DNA from: Astragalus membranaceus
Taxonomy: Eukaryota; Streptophyta; Magnoliopsida; Fabales; Fabaceae
Assembly (NCBI GenBank): GCA_039519185.1
Contig: CM076854.1
Coordinates: 148,786,997 to 148,850,996, forward strand
Direction of reading: 5' to 3'
DNA length: 64,000 bases
In this document: positions 1-11,820 of the stretch, one piece after another
Layout of the letters: the number at the start of each line of letters is the position of its first letter
Numbering within the stretch: position 1 is the first letter of the stretch
The notes under the pieces: model-generated
Database searches by the model: none
The model's input: only the letters and a program-made list of their open reading frames with translations
What the model was told of the DNA's origin: nothing
Program-made: the position numbers and the translations under genes

Positions 1-560
1 AAGTTTGTGAAAAAATGCGATAAACTAGTTATGCCAAACACCTACGATGAGCTTGTCCGTTATAAGCTAGCGAATTGCCTTTGCCAAACAGATTCTTACG
101 CGTCCCATCCACTAGCGGATAGCAGATGAGAATAACGTATTTGACTAACGGGTGGTGAGTACAAGTGTTTGGTAAGTACTGACGTTTAGCATTTTTTGAA
201 ACATAGCGTTTGAGTGGATAGCGTATAGTGTTTCACTTTTTTGGCATTTTTACCCTTTATAAATTTTCTTAAATGCTAAACGTCAAAAAAAGATTTTCTT
301 AAATTTTTGTCAATTTTTTTTCTTAAATTACTTCTTTTTCCTTATTAAACATTTTGTCATCATTAAATAATTCAATAATTAATTAAATATCTTTTTATGT
401 CACTTTATATTTATCAACTATTTTAACCGCTAGTTTTACCAAATACTTAATTTACTATCGACTAATCCATTCACTATCTGCTAGCTCATTCGCTATCCGC
501 TACCTGCTGCATTTTCTGATCAACATGGCCCCGATACATCACCTTGGTTTCACATTTCAA
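1..560. repeat. Possible degenerate inverted-repeat element (MITE-like)
   Basis: No gene is seen here. A motif at about 112-130 (CTAGCGGATAGCAGATGAG) recurs in inverted and diverged form at about 485-503 (CTCATTCGCTATCCGCTAC), with related GCTAGC/GCTATCC words between and around them. The AT-rich interior lacks coding potential. This fits an old non-autonomous DNA transposon, but I could not fix termini or a target duplication, and the element may extend left of the window. Confidence 0.3.
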
Positions 561-1635
561 AATCACCATGTATGTTATACAAGCATGTGATTGGTTGTAT
601 ATCAATTGTGTATGATTCGGAAAGAAAATATTAGGAAATATAGCTGTGCTGAATTTAAAAAAACACGCAAAGTGGATTGATACGCGTAATATAAGGAGTA
701 TCCGAACTAATCAAAACCGTTACAGTTACTTCTAGTTCTAACAAAATATCCTTTTTCCAATTTCCATGTTTAAGGTAAGGAATGTGAGTATCCGAATCTA
801 AAATTATTTATTAATATAATATAATTTGACTCGTTTTTTTTCTATTATTTATTCCTTTACATTCTTTTTGTGCTTTTTTTCTCTGCCAACTTATTTTTGT
901 TTTTTGTTTTCTCTTTCACTTTATCAGTTCTGAGATGCCGAGGGACAGTACCGCACCAACCTACAGTGCATAAAAAGCAAAGCACGACAAAAGCAAAAGA
1001 AAGAGAGAAACACAATAAACAACATTGTCCACAACATAGCAGAGAGATCTAACCAACAAGGGCTGATTCAGAAAATGACATAAAATTGCACTTGTTTATC
1101 GCCGTGAATGGCTGCCTCAAGTTTAAATTTTTATTTTCTTGTAAGTAACTTGTTACCTGAATTATGTGCTTTATGTTCATGACAACAAGTTTTTTTATTA
1201 TTTTATTTCGCCTTTTTCTGAGAAATGAAAAATTTATGTTCTTGTTTACATGCAAAATTCTGATAACTTTATTTTGAATTTTGTGTTTCGTCAGTGGTAA
1301 TTCCGGTGTGTCAGGTGTTTGTTCATTCACTTTTGGAGCTTGAGAGTTTAACTGACAAGGTATTTTTTGGTTTTTGGTAATGTTTCTGATAATTTACTAT
1401 TGATTTTATGAGAGAAAGTTTAAAAAGGCGTGGTTACTTATGATTTATTTATATGAAACTGAACCATTTGCATTCCTTTTGGTTTTGTTTGATCCAGTGA
1501 CTATTTGCAAGCAACAAGAGACATTGATTCTGTGATTGTGTTACAAGGTTCTTCTGGTTTTACTTCATTGAATTTTTCAAGGATCAAGTTACTTCAACAT
1601 TAGGAAACAAGGTTCTGGTGTTCTTGGTTGGTGGG
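561..1635 (+). promoter_or_regulatory. Upstream region and 5' leader of the NET1 gene
   Basis: Non-coding stretch before the NET1 start codon. Pyrimidine-rich DNA around 830-930 is a plausible promoter/TSS region. A GACAAG|GTATTT junction near 1360 and a GATCCAG acceptor near 1498 would fit an intron in the 5' leader, as is common for long plant genes. The transcription start and this intron are inferences without transcript support. Confidence 0.35.
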
Positions 1636-4600
1636 ATGGCGGCTGTGTCCCATGGTGGTGATTCTAAGAGAATGTATTCATGGTGGTGGGACAGTCACAT
1701 TAGCCCCAAGAACTCAAAATGGCTCCAAGAGAATCTCACAGGTATGCTTAGCTATTCTCTCTTTCTGGCTTTAGTAGCAATTCTGTTTAAGATGGAATTG
1801 AATTGCATCTATTTCTTCTTTTCTCATGTCTGGAGGAGAATGAGGCTTCTGTTAAACCTAAAACAAAATCTAAATGAACATTTTTATTTTTAAATTAGTT
1901 TCTTATTTCTTTACTATCACATAATTACCGACATTGGAATTAAGCCCTTACAAATTTAGTGTTGGAAGAGATGTGGCAATAATTCTTCTAAACTGAAAAT
2001 TGTCTGTTAGCATCTATTTGGTGTCCTCAAACACTAATTGATCATAACGGTGTCTCTTAACAAACAGATATGGATGTGAAGGTGAAGCAAATGATCAAGC
2101 TTATTGAAGAAGATGCAGATTCCTTTGCCAGGAGAGCAGAAATGTACTATAAGAAACGCCCGGAACTTATGAAATTGGTTGAAGAGTTTTACCGAGCATA
2201 CCGGGCATTGGCCGAGAGATATGATCATGCAACTGGAGTGATACGCCAGGCACATCATACAATGGCCGAAGCATTTCCTAATCAAGTCCTGCCGGTACCA
2301 GCAGATGATTCACCTGTAGTTTCTTCGCCGCGTACTCCAGATACTACTCGCCATTCACGAGCATTTTTCGACTCAGATGAATCGCAAAAGGATAATTCTA
2401 CTCATTTCCATGCCATTGAAAGAAATGGACCTTATACTGATGAAACTGATACTGCTTTCAGCAGAAAGGGTTTGAAAGAGCTCAATGATCTCTTCAGGTC
2501 AAGAGAACCAGTAAGTTGTGCAGAAGGGCGTGCTAGAAGGGGGCTCATTTTTCTTGACACAGAGGAGAACAATGAGATCAACAATGGAAGCCATGATAGT
2601 GGGGCTCATGTGTTATTTGATTCTGAAAGGATGACCAAAGCCGAGACAGAAATTTCGGCCTTAAAGAAAGCCCTTGCTAAGTTGGACAGCGAAAAGGAAG
2701 CTGGCTTGCTTCAGTATCAGCAGAGTCTGGACAGATTAACTAATCTGGAATCAGAAATGTCGCGTGCAAGAGAGAATTCTCAAGGACTTGATGAGCGTGC
2801 AAGCAAAGCGGAAGCTGAAGTTCAAACCTTGAAGGAAGCCCTTGCTGAATTACAAGCTGAAAGAGAAACCAGTCTCATTAAGTACCAGCAGTGCTTGGAG
2901 AAAACATGTGTTCTGGAGAAAAATATTTCTTCTGCTCAAAAGGATATAGGAGAACTTAACGAGCGAGCTACTAGAGCTGAAACAGAAGCCGAGTCCTTAA
3001 AGCTAGATCTTTCTAGAGTAGAGGCTCAAAAGGAATCTGCCCTTTTTCAGTATAATCAGTCCTTGGAAACATTGTCAAAACTCGAGGAGAGATTAGCTCA
3101 AGCAGAGGAGAATGCACGGAGAATTAATGAGCAGGCTATTATAGCTAAAAATGAAATCGAAGACATGAAATTAGAAATGGGTAGACTTACTAAAGAGAAG
3201 GAAGATGCAGCTCTTCGTTATCAGCAATGCTTGGAGATAATTTCTGGTTTGGAGCATAAACTCTTTTGTGCCGAAGAAGAGGTGCATAAGTTGAATAGCA
3301 AGATAAATGATGAGGTTGAAAAGTTACATAGTTCTGAACAAAAGCGTCTTCTCTTGGAAACATCAAATGAGACTCTACAGTCTGAATTGCAGTCTTTGGC
3401 ACAGAAGATGGGGTCCCAAAGTGAAGAACTTAGCGAGAAACAGAAGGAAATGGGTAGGCTTTGGACTTGCATTCAAAAGGAGAGGCTGCGATTCATTGAG
3501 GCTGAAACTGCTTTTCAAACTCTTCAGAATTTGCATTCTCAATCTCAGGAAGAACTTAGATCTCTTGCTGTTGAGCTTCATAATAAGGCTGAAATTCTGG
3601 AGAAAATGGAATCCCATAAGCAGGTTTTGGAGGATGAAGTACACAAGGCCAAAGAGGAAAACAAGATTTTAAATGATCTCAAATTGTCTTCATCTTTGTC
3701 TAAAAATTTTTTGCAGGATGAGATATTAAATCTGAGGGAGACAATAAAGAAAATTGAACTGGAGGTTGAACTGCGAGTAGATGAAAGAAATGCTCTTCAG
3801 CAGGAAATTTATTGCCTTAAAGAGGAGCTTAATGATGTGAATAAAAGACATGAATCGACGATGGAGGAGCTCAGATCAACTGGCCTAGACCCACAGTGCT
3901 TTGCCTTATCTGTGAAGAACTTGCAAGATGAGAACACAATGCTGAAGGTAACATGCGAGGCCGACAAAGGTGAGAAAGATGCTCTAAAGGAAAAACTGGA
4001 GATCATGGAGAAGCTTTTGGAGAAAAATACTGCTTTGGAGAAATCCCTTTCAGATTTGAATGCTGAGCTAGAGATTGTCAGAGGAAAGGTAAAGGCATTG
4101 GAAGATACTTGTGAATCCTTGCTTGGAGAGAAATCCACTCTTGCCGCTGAGAAAGCCACCTTATTTTTTCAGTTGCAAAACACAGTTGAAAAGCTGGAGA
4201 AGCTCTCAGAAAAAAACCACCTTTTAGAAAATTCATTGTTTGATGTGAATGCTGAGCTTGAAGGACTAAGAGTAAAGTCAAAGATTTTAGAAGAGTCCTG
4301 CTTGTCGCTTGACCATGAGAAGTCGACCCTCACCTCTGAGAAAGAAACCTTAGATTCAGAATTGAACATCACTCATCAAACACTGAAAACTCTTGAGAAA
4401 CAACACAGTGAATTGGAACCGAGACATTTGGAACTAAAAGCAGAAAGGGAGTCTGCACTTCAAAAGGTGGAAGAGCTACTGGTTTCTTTATATGCTGAGA
4501 GAGAAGAGCATTTCAGAAATGTGCAATTGAATGAAGGTAACTTAGTTGAGAAGGAATTTCAAATTCATATTCTACAAGAAGATACAAACTACCAGAAAAA

Positions 4601-7600
4601 GGAATATGAGGAGGAACTTGACAGAGCTGTACATGCTCAAATGGAAATTTTCATCATGCAGAAATGTATTCAAGATTTGGAGCAAAAGAACTTCTCCCTC
4701 CTAGTTGAGTCCCAGAGACTCTTGGAGGCATCCAAAATGTCTGATAAATTGGTATCTAAATTGGAGAATGACAATGTTCAAAAACAAGTTGATGCAAATT
4801 TGTTGTCTGATAAAATTAAAGTACTAAGGATTGGGCTGCTTCAGGTGTTAAAGACTCTTGACATTAACAGCAAGAATTTGTCTGAAGATAATGTTGAAGA
4901 AGATCAGGAGCTTCTGAACCATATACATGACAAACTTCAGCAGACGCAGAATTCTTTTGTCACAGTTTTCAATGAAAGCCAGCAAACGGCCATCGAGAAT
5001 TCAGTTCTTGTTACATTCCTCGAGCAGTTGAAATTCAAGGCTGAAAATTTAGTAACAGAAAGAGATGCTCTTGGCGAGGAGTTGAAGTCTCAGTCTACGC
5101 AATACTTGGCATTGCAAGCAGAGGTCCAGAAGATACTAGAGAAGAATCGGGAATTGAAGTTGACAATAAGCAAAGGAGAAGAGAAAATGGAAGGAATGAC
5201 AACTGAAATAGAGAATCTATGCAAACAGTTGTCAGACTTGGAAGAGACTTGTGGAAACATCAAGGAAGAAAGTTACAAAACATGTGAAGAGAAAAACTCC
5301 TTGATGAGGAGATGTCAAGGCCTGGTGGAAAAGAAAAGTGACTTGGAGGAAGAAATCTGCATCATTATTCAAGAGACAATAGCTCAATCTAATATTTCTC
5401 TGATGTACCAGAACATTGTATTTGAAAAATTGCTGGCACTTAAAGAGCTAAGAAAAGACCTGGATAAACTTATTTCAGTAAATACCGACCTTGAGGAGAG
5501 ATTAAGAATAATGATGGGGAAATTAGAAGACGTGCAAATGGAAAACTCGCATCTTAAGGAGTCATTTGTAGTGTCAAACATTGAATTAAAGTTAGTTGAA
5601 TCTGTCAATGATCAGTTAAATTGTCAGATTAGGAAAGGAAAGGAATTGTTGTCTCAAAAGGAAAATGAGATTTTGGAAGCAGCAGAGATGTTTAGTGCTT
5701 TACATGAAGAGAAATCAGAATTGCAAAGATTGGCGGAAGATCTGAAAAGTAACTATGATGAGACCAGGATGATACTTCAAGAACAAGCTAGTCAAAATTT
5801 GAAATTATCTTCAGACAGGGATCGTCAAAATGAAGAGCTCGGATGCCTTTGTGAAGTGAATCAGAAGTTGGAAACTGAAATGAAGCATCTGCATCAAGAA
5901 GTTGGAGAAACTAAACTGAGGGAAGAAAAGCTAAGTTATGAATTACTCAAGGGAGCAGATGAGGTTCAACAATGGGAATCTCAGGCTGCTACACTCTATA
6001 CTGGACTGCAGATTTCTACTGTCAATGAGACATTATGTGAAGGAAAGGTCCACGAGCTAGCTGATGCGCGTGAGAAACTTGAACACAGAAGCAGCTCCAA
6101 AGTTATGGAAAGTGAAAAGCTGAAAGAAAGAGTTAACAACTTGGAAGGTGAAAACAAGAGACTACGTGGCCAGCTGGCTGCTTATGTCCCGGCTGTCAGT
6201 GGTTTGAATGATTCTATAACATCATTGGAAATGCAGACGCTTGTACAAGCAAAACCACATGACTATAAAGAATCAAAGGTATTTATACTATTAATAGGAT
6301 TCCATTTTTTATGTCCAAATCTATTTGCATCAAATAATTTAGTTGTGTTTTTTTGCCATATTTGAGAATGAAAATTCTTCTTAGATGTCATATAAGAAAC
6401 TAATTTTCAATACTTCAATGCTTGAACTTTGTAGAAATTGAGATCGCTGCATTCTTGTATGCTAACGGCAGGTTATTTATGATAAAGTGAAATTTAATCC
6501 TTGTTTCCAGGATAAAAATATGGTGAATCACAAATGCGCTGAAGGTGGCCTAGGAACAGGTGAAGATCAACATGCTGCGACAACGAATGCACTTCCAGAC
6601 TTCAAAGACATGCAGAAAAGGGTTAATGCAATTGAAATGGCTGTTAACCAGATGAATGAAAGTTGCAAACCTAAGGATGAAATGAGAGAGATTCAAGTGT
6701 TAAAATCTGGAATCACCTGGCGCCAAGGAAACACTCAAGCAAGTAAGAGTTTTACTCCAATGGAGGATGCAAAGGAGCATCAAGTTGGACCTGTTTACGG
6801 ACATAAGACAGTAAAATCATTGCCAGATATTCCTGTAGCAGAAATTGAAGTTCTGCCAAAAGACATCATGCTTGATCAAACATCTGAATGTTCATCATTT
6901 GGGATAAGTAGGAGAGGAACTCTTGAGTCTGATGATCAAATGCTCGAATTGTGGGAAACTGCTGATAAGGATGGCATTATTGGCTTGACAGTTGGAAATG
7001 TACAGAAGAAGGACATTGCATCTACTGGATACTACCAAAGGAGACCAACCAAGGAATCCAAAAACAAATATCCTTCAGTAGATTATTCGTTGATTGAAAA
7101 GGAGTTGAGTGTGGATAAATTAGAGATCTCAAGCACACAGTCACAGTCACAGTCACAGCCACTGCTACATGAGGACAGCAATAGGAGGAAGATTTTAGAA
7201 AGACTTGATTCTGATGCTCAAAAGTTGATGAACCTTGAAATCACCATACAAGATTTGATAAACAGGACGGAAATTATCGAGAAGAGCGCAAAGGGAAAAG
7301 GTGTTGAGTATGATACTGTAAAGGGGCAGCTTGAAGCTGCTCAGGAGGCGAATACAAAGTTGTTTGATGCCAACCGCAAGTTGATGAAGAATGTCGAAGA
7401 GGGCACCTCATCCTTTGCTGGGAAGTCTATAATAGTGTCAGATGAGAGTGGAAGTGTTAGCAGAAGGAGAGTTTCAGAACAGGCTCGAAGAGGATCCGAA
7501 AAAATAGGACGGCTGCAGTTGGAGGTACAAAGACTGCAATTTTTACTTCTGAAATTGAATGATGACAAAGAAGGAAAAGGGAAAGCAATGGTTGATGATC

Positions 7601-7719
7601 AAAGTTCAAGAGTCCTTTTGCGAGATTATCTCTATGGTGGGACAAGGACAAGCTACCACAAGATCAGGAAGAAGAAAGCATCATTTTGTGCATGTGTGCA
7701 GCCTCCCACTAAGGGATGA
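1636..7719 (+). CDS. NET1: NETWORKED1-type actin-binding coiled-coil protein
   Basis: Three coding exons: 1636-1741, 2068-6278 and 6511-7719, all with GT-AG borders and matching phase, giving 1,841 aa, close to known NET1 proteins. Residues about 10-95 form the plant KIP1-like/NAB actin-binding domain: the N-terminus has the tryptophan-rich SWWWDSH stretch, exon 1 ends in WLQENL and exon 2 continues with MDVKVKQMIKLIEEDADSFA. A linker rich in Ser/Pro/Asp follows (about 100-190), then more than 1,100 residues of heptad coiled coil with repeated 'E.E...LK..L..L..E' blocks. The C-terminus keeps the NET1 signature (KIGRLQLEVQ..., RVLLRDYLYGG, CACVQPPTKG). Family knowledge: NET1 proteins decorate F-actin at the plasma membrane and plasmodesmata. 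The ATG at 1636 is chosen because it opens directly into the NAB domain. No lesion seen. Which NET1 paralogue (A-D) it is cannot be told here. Confidence 0.94.
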
Positions 7720-8568
7720 GCCAACAATATTTTTAGCTAGTTTAAAGTAGATGGGACAAATGAGACATTAGCTTGTTTGTAAATTTTCCTTAATAGTCTA
7801 GACTCTAGATATGTTTCAAGACCCTGCATGTTTCTCTATGGAAAGGATCTGACATTATGTAGGCCGTAGCATTGAGAGATCCTGCTATATATGTAGTGTA
7901 CTTTTCACTCAGAAAAAGAGGCTAGGATGGAAATTTAACCATTTCATTTTCCGAATATTCCTCTCTCTTAGAATTTGAGTTGGGTCTAACTCAACCCTGG
8001 AGCGCAATCCAAGTGGCCCGATAGTGGGTGGCCTAACGAATCTTGGATAGACTTTGATATCATCTTATAATTTGGATCGAGTCTAAGTCAACCCTACAAC
8101 TCCAGCTTGTAGGCTGAGGGATGCCTCACAGTTATAAACTATTTTTCAGGCTATATCACATCTAATGCGGGACTCTTAACATCCTCCATCTTATTTCGTT
8201 ATTGGTTAGAGGTGTGGATACTGCTTGGCCATTGCCATTTTTACCATCGTGGTGCCATGCAATTATCTTCCTTTTTATTTATTTTGCCTTCGTTTTAAAA
8301 ATCATTTGTTCAGCATAAAAATAAAATGCAATAATACTGAAGACATCAGGGTTCATTTTGCTGCAATATAATGGCTCATTGAAAAAATGTCCAGGAAGAC
8401 CTGAGAGCTAGCTATATCCTAAGCAACATTTCTTCCAATAATAATAACCAACATTCACCAAAAACAAGGGAATAAAAGACGTTTAACTTAATCACAACTC
8501 CCAACCAAAAAAAAACTAACCCTCTAAGTTGAACAACAGAATGCCGAGGCCTAAAGTCAAATTCTAAA
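7720..8568. other. Convergent 3' regions plus a dispersed legume-like repeat
   Basis: The NET1 3' UTR probably runs to about 7930 and the 3' UTR of the minus-strand ALP1-like gene enters from the right. Between them, about 7978-8240 holds a non-coding stretch with phrases such as GTCTAACTCAACCCT, GATATCATCTTATAAT and ATGCGGGACTCTTAACATCC. It resembles a repeat often seen beside genes in soybean-type legumes; that resemblance is from memory. No coding potential. Confidence 0.4.
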
Positions 8569-10180
8569 TTATAAAGCAGAAGTACCGTTAACATCTAATT
8601 GCATTCCACCCTGTAAATGCTTGGCCAAATTTTCTCGCATAGTCCTTCCTGAAGGATCAACTTGCTTGCAAGACTGTGCTCGATATCCTGAATCATGATG
8701 ATCAGACAAGGCAACCTCTGGATGTAAGGTGTCTCCACAGTCAATAATTATATTATGAAGCAAACAACATGTTAAGATAATGCTTGGCAATTTCCTCTTA
8801 TCAGGTCTCCACATAACCTTACTCAAGATTCTCCAACTCCCCTTTAACAATGAAAATGCCCTCACTGCAAGTAGCCTTGCAGCTCCATGTTTGAAATTAA
8901 AAGTGGACTGTGAATCCGATATGTCGTCCGATATGTCGTTTGACTCATAAGGTGTCATAAGCCATGGAAGAAGAGGAAAACTGTACCCACCAACAACATA
9001 TTCTCTTATCACATCTCCATCTAAAGTCCTTACATTTCCATTCAAACGCTCCCTATTCTGTGCAAGTTTAAAAAACGTCGAACACTTCAATAATCTCGAA
9101 TATGTCATGCCACCAGGCAAACCTGTTACAATATCAATGAATCTCATTTCATGGTCAACAATTCCCTGTAACAACATACTGTAATTCTTTTCTTGATCAC
9201 ACCAATCATCGGAAGTTTGGACGGCGGGAAGTGTCATCATGATATGTGTTGAATCAATGGCTCCACAACAATTAGGCAACCCATACGATGCTTCAAAACC
9301 AAACTTGATTTCCTGCATTCTATTAAAATCAGGCCAATTAAGATGATGTTTCGCACGTTCTTCCAATGCTTCAATGAATCTCCAAGTAACCTGAGAAACT
9401 GTTGATTGGCCAACCCCAAATGCAACTCCAACTGAGACTTGAGATTCACCAGATGCCAACCTTCTAAGAGCAATGGCAACCTGCTTCTCAACACTAAGAA
9501 GCCTTCCCTCTATATTGATTAGCCCTGATGGAGGCCTTGATATTAGATCCTCCCTCACAAGAGAACATATGTATTCAAAAGTAGTTTTTGACACCCTAAA
9601 GAAATACTTAAACCCTTCTACCTCATCACTAGGTGCTGAGTATCCTGCAGAGGTTTGCAATTGCATCAATCATATCCATATCAGTAAAACCATCAAAATC
9701 TATAGACCAGATATATCAGTTTATTCAATAAACGTAAAAAAAGTGATTTTTTTCTTCTAATACAATTGCCCTTGAAAATAGGGTGTGGGAAGAGAATGAA
9801 AATCCCTATGTTGAATTGAACAAAACCCACATTACTGTCCATCACAGTGGTTCCTTATTTTTTCTTTACCAACTAGACATAAAGTGATAACAGTGCAGAG
9901 ACACTTCCATTGGATTAAAGGGTTTCCTTCTAGAACAACAACAACAACAACAACAACAGCAACATGGACTAATAATGAAAAACTTTGAAAATTTGAAGGG
10001 AGATGGAGAGATGAGAGAGGATAAAATACCTGGGGCGGTAGAATTTTTGTGCCAGAAAGAGTCCCACCAATCGGTTTCACTGGTTCTGGGTTCAACAGGG
10101 ACCAGATTAACTTGTTTGCGTTTTTTGAGCTTCTTGCTCCTCCTTTTGGTTTTCTTTGATTTCTTCTGGAGGGGTGCCAT
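8569..10180 (-). CDS. ALP1-like domesticated PIF/Harbinger transposase-derived protein
   Basis: Two exons on the minus strand: 10180-10030 and 9644-8569; the joint (CCCAG|GTATTT donor, TGCAG|GATAC acceptor) keeps phase and gives 408 aa. The first exon encodes a Lys/Arg-rich nuclear-localisation-like start followed by a TDWWDSF motif, as in plant ALP1-like proteins. The second has the HARBI1/DDE_4 fold: a helix-turn-helix-like region (SVGVAFGVGQSTVSQVTWRF) and the catalytic core. The first acid is present in GAIDSTH (about D181). The second, expected in V-G-D, is Gly in VVGGYSFP (about residue 270), and the final Glu expected before RAF is Val in LAVRAF (about 311). No Harbinger TIRs flank it, so it is a host gene rather than a live transposon. 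Known ALP1 is a Polycomb-associated protein; the same role here is inference. A MADF/Myb-type partner would be expected elsewhere in the genome. Confidence 0.88.
9935..9966. repeat. (AAC)n microsatellite in the ALP1-like intron
   Basis: About nine AAC triplets, ending in AGCAAC, inside the intron at 9645-10029. It is non-coding in the reconstructed gene. Confidence 0.85.
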
Positions 10181-10389
10181 TGAGCATAGCAGCACAGTGA
10201 GCGAGCAGCGTCAAGAACAAGAGGAGTTCATTGACAAAAGTGAAGTGAAGTTGAATTGAATGTAACTCGGAAGAAGTATCTATCTTTGTCTTCGGTTGTT
10301 TTTGTTGTCTAGTTCGAGCCTTCACGATTTTAAAAAGGCTGCTTTTTGCACCACATATTTTTTCTCATACATCCATCGTGTGCTTAATT

Positions 10390-10720
10390 TTTTTTTGCTA
10401 AATTGCATTTTTGGTCATTTATCTTTGAACAAAGTTTCAGTTTAGTCATTTATATTTTTCTTTTCCACTTTGGTCTTTTATGTTTTAAATCTGTCTCAAA
10501 TTGGTCATTTATGTTTGATACGTTTCAGTTGGGTCATCCAATTGGTATGATACGTTTGAGTTTGGTCCTTCAAAACAAAAACACAGAAAACTAACACATC
10601 AATTTCTTGTTTCTTGAATAACTCATGCAATACATGACCAAATTGAATGAAACTGGACTGTAACTTCTTGTTTCTTGAATAACATCAAGAACACCTTGAA
10701 CGCATTAGTTTATTGTTTTT
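10390..10720 (+). repeat. Fragment of the 'GGTCATTTATCTTT' foldback family
   Basis: The sequence starts at GCTAAATTGCATTTTTGG and repeats GGTCATTTAT / GGTCTTTTAT phrases. It then runs into TTTCTTGTTTCTTGAATAAC and ATGCAATAC(A/G)TGACCAAAT, phrases shared in order with the left arm of the large foldback in the VAN3-binding-like intron (53150-53440). It is one arm only; no matching inverted arm was found nearby. Confidence 0.65.
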
Positions 10721-11820
10721 TGCATTACCAGCAGTCTTTGGTCATCAGTAATCTCCATTTTTCTGGTGGTTAAAGTGAAAGAGAAACACGGTGTTCATGT
10801 TCTAAAGAGTGGGTCTTTTTGTGGCTTTCAATGGTGGTTGTATTCTTTCACAAACCTTTGCATGTATTCATGTAAATACATTTGAATGAAGAGACACATT
10901 CATTCATGGATCGTTGAGAGATTTCACAATGCGTTGTGACCTCATATGAGGAGACATTTCTATTCACCAAATGATAGTCTTTATACATAACAACTTTAAA
11001 TGTAGAAAGAAGACACTACGCTTTTGCCAGTATCAATACTTTACTAAATTTATCACTCCAAATCATTTACTTTATTCCCGTATGCACAAATTGAAGTTAT
11101 GGAACTATTATTCTGTAAAATACCATTGACAATACGCTTGAAGTTGGTGTGCAAACCATGTCAAGGAACTCCATTGTATCCTGAAAAGCATTTGTCGGTT
11201 TTTCTATTGTTCCAAATCCAGAGTAATTTGGTGGGGAAGAATCGAACCTAAAGGTTAGTATTTACACACACATTGGAGTCTTAATTGCATAATGATGAAA
11301 TCATTTTCTTGTTTGTTCTTTATTTTATTTTATTTTATAGCATGTTCATCTTTGTTTGAACTTATGATCCTCTATTGTTTGTTCTAACTAGTCGCAGTAT
11401 TACTCCCACTGATAAATATCACCAACAACCTTTAGCTTCAATTTTTGCATTTTGTGATTATCAATGACCACAACTTTGAAGGAGATGATTTATGGTTTTG
11501 TGAAAGTTGAGAGGATTGCTCTGAGACAATAGATAATCATAATAGTACATGTATCATCTTGCAATTGGAAAAATAGTACAAAGAGTACCTTAGGAATTCA
11601 ACCTAAGTTTTCTCGTATCAAGAATGATACCTAAAGATTCACCAGCCTATGTTAGAAACATTTTCCTAACTCAAGGTGCAAGGTGCAAATTAATTAAAAT
11701 ACCCGTGCCTCATTCACTTTAGGACTTTCCTATGCATTTATATCTTATGTAGCATACTTTCATGCCACATACTATAATGGTAGCTTAGTTAAGGTGACTA
11801 TTCCTAATAAATAATGCTTC
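10721..11820. other. Intergenic region, no gene seen
   Basis: AT-rich non-coding DNA between the ALP1-like promoter side and the 3' end of the sulfate transporter gene. Frames are stop-rich on both strands. The last 100-200 bases before 11821 are probably the 3' UTR of the transporter. Confidence 0.5.

Noticed and set aside
870..1052. A 60-codon frame upstream of NET1
   Set aside because: Low-complexity start and Lys/Glu-rich end in the probable leader; no conserved motif. An upstream ORF role cannot be supported.
3190..5608. Several antisense or out-of-frame reading frames of 67-121 codons inside NET1
   Set aside because: They are shadows of the long coiled-coil exon; codon bias of the sense frame leaves other frames open. 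No domain is recognisable.
9473..9760. 95-codon plus-strand frame over the ALP1-like exon
   Set aside because: Antisense shadow of the exon running into the intron; no motif.
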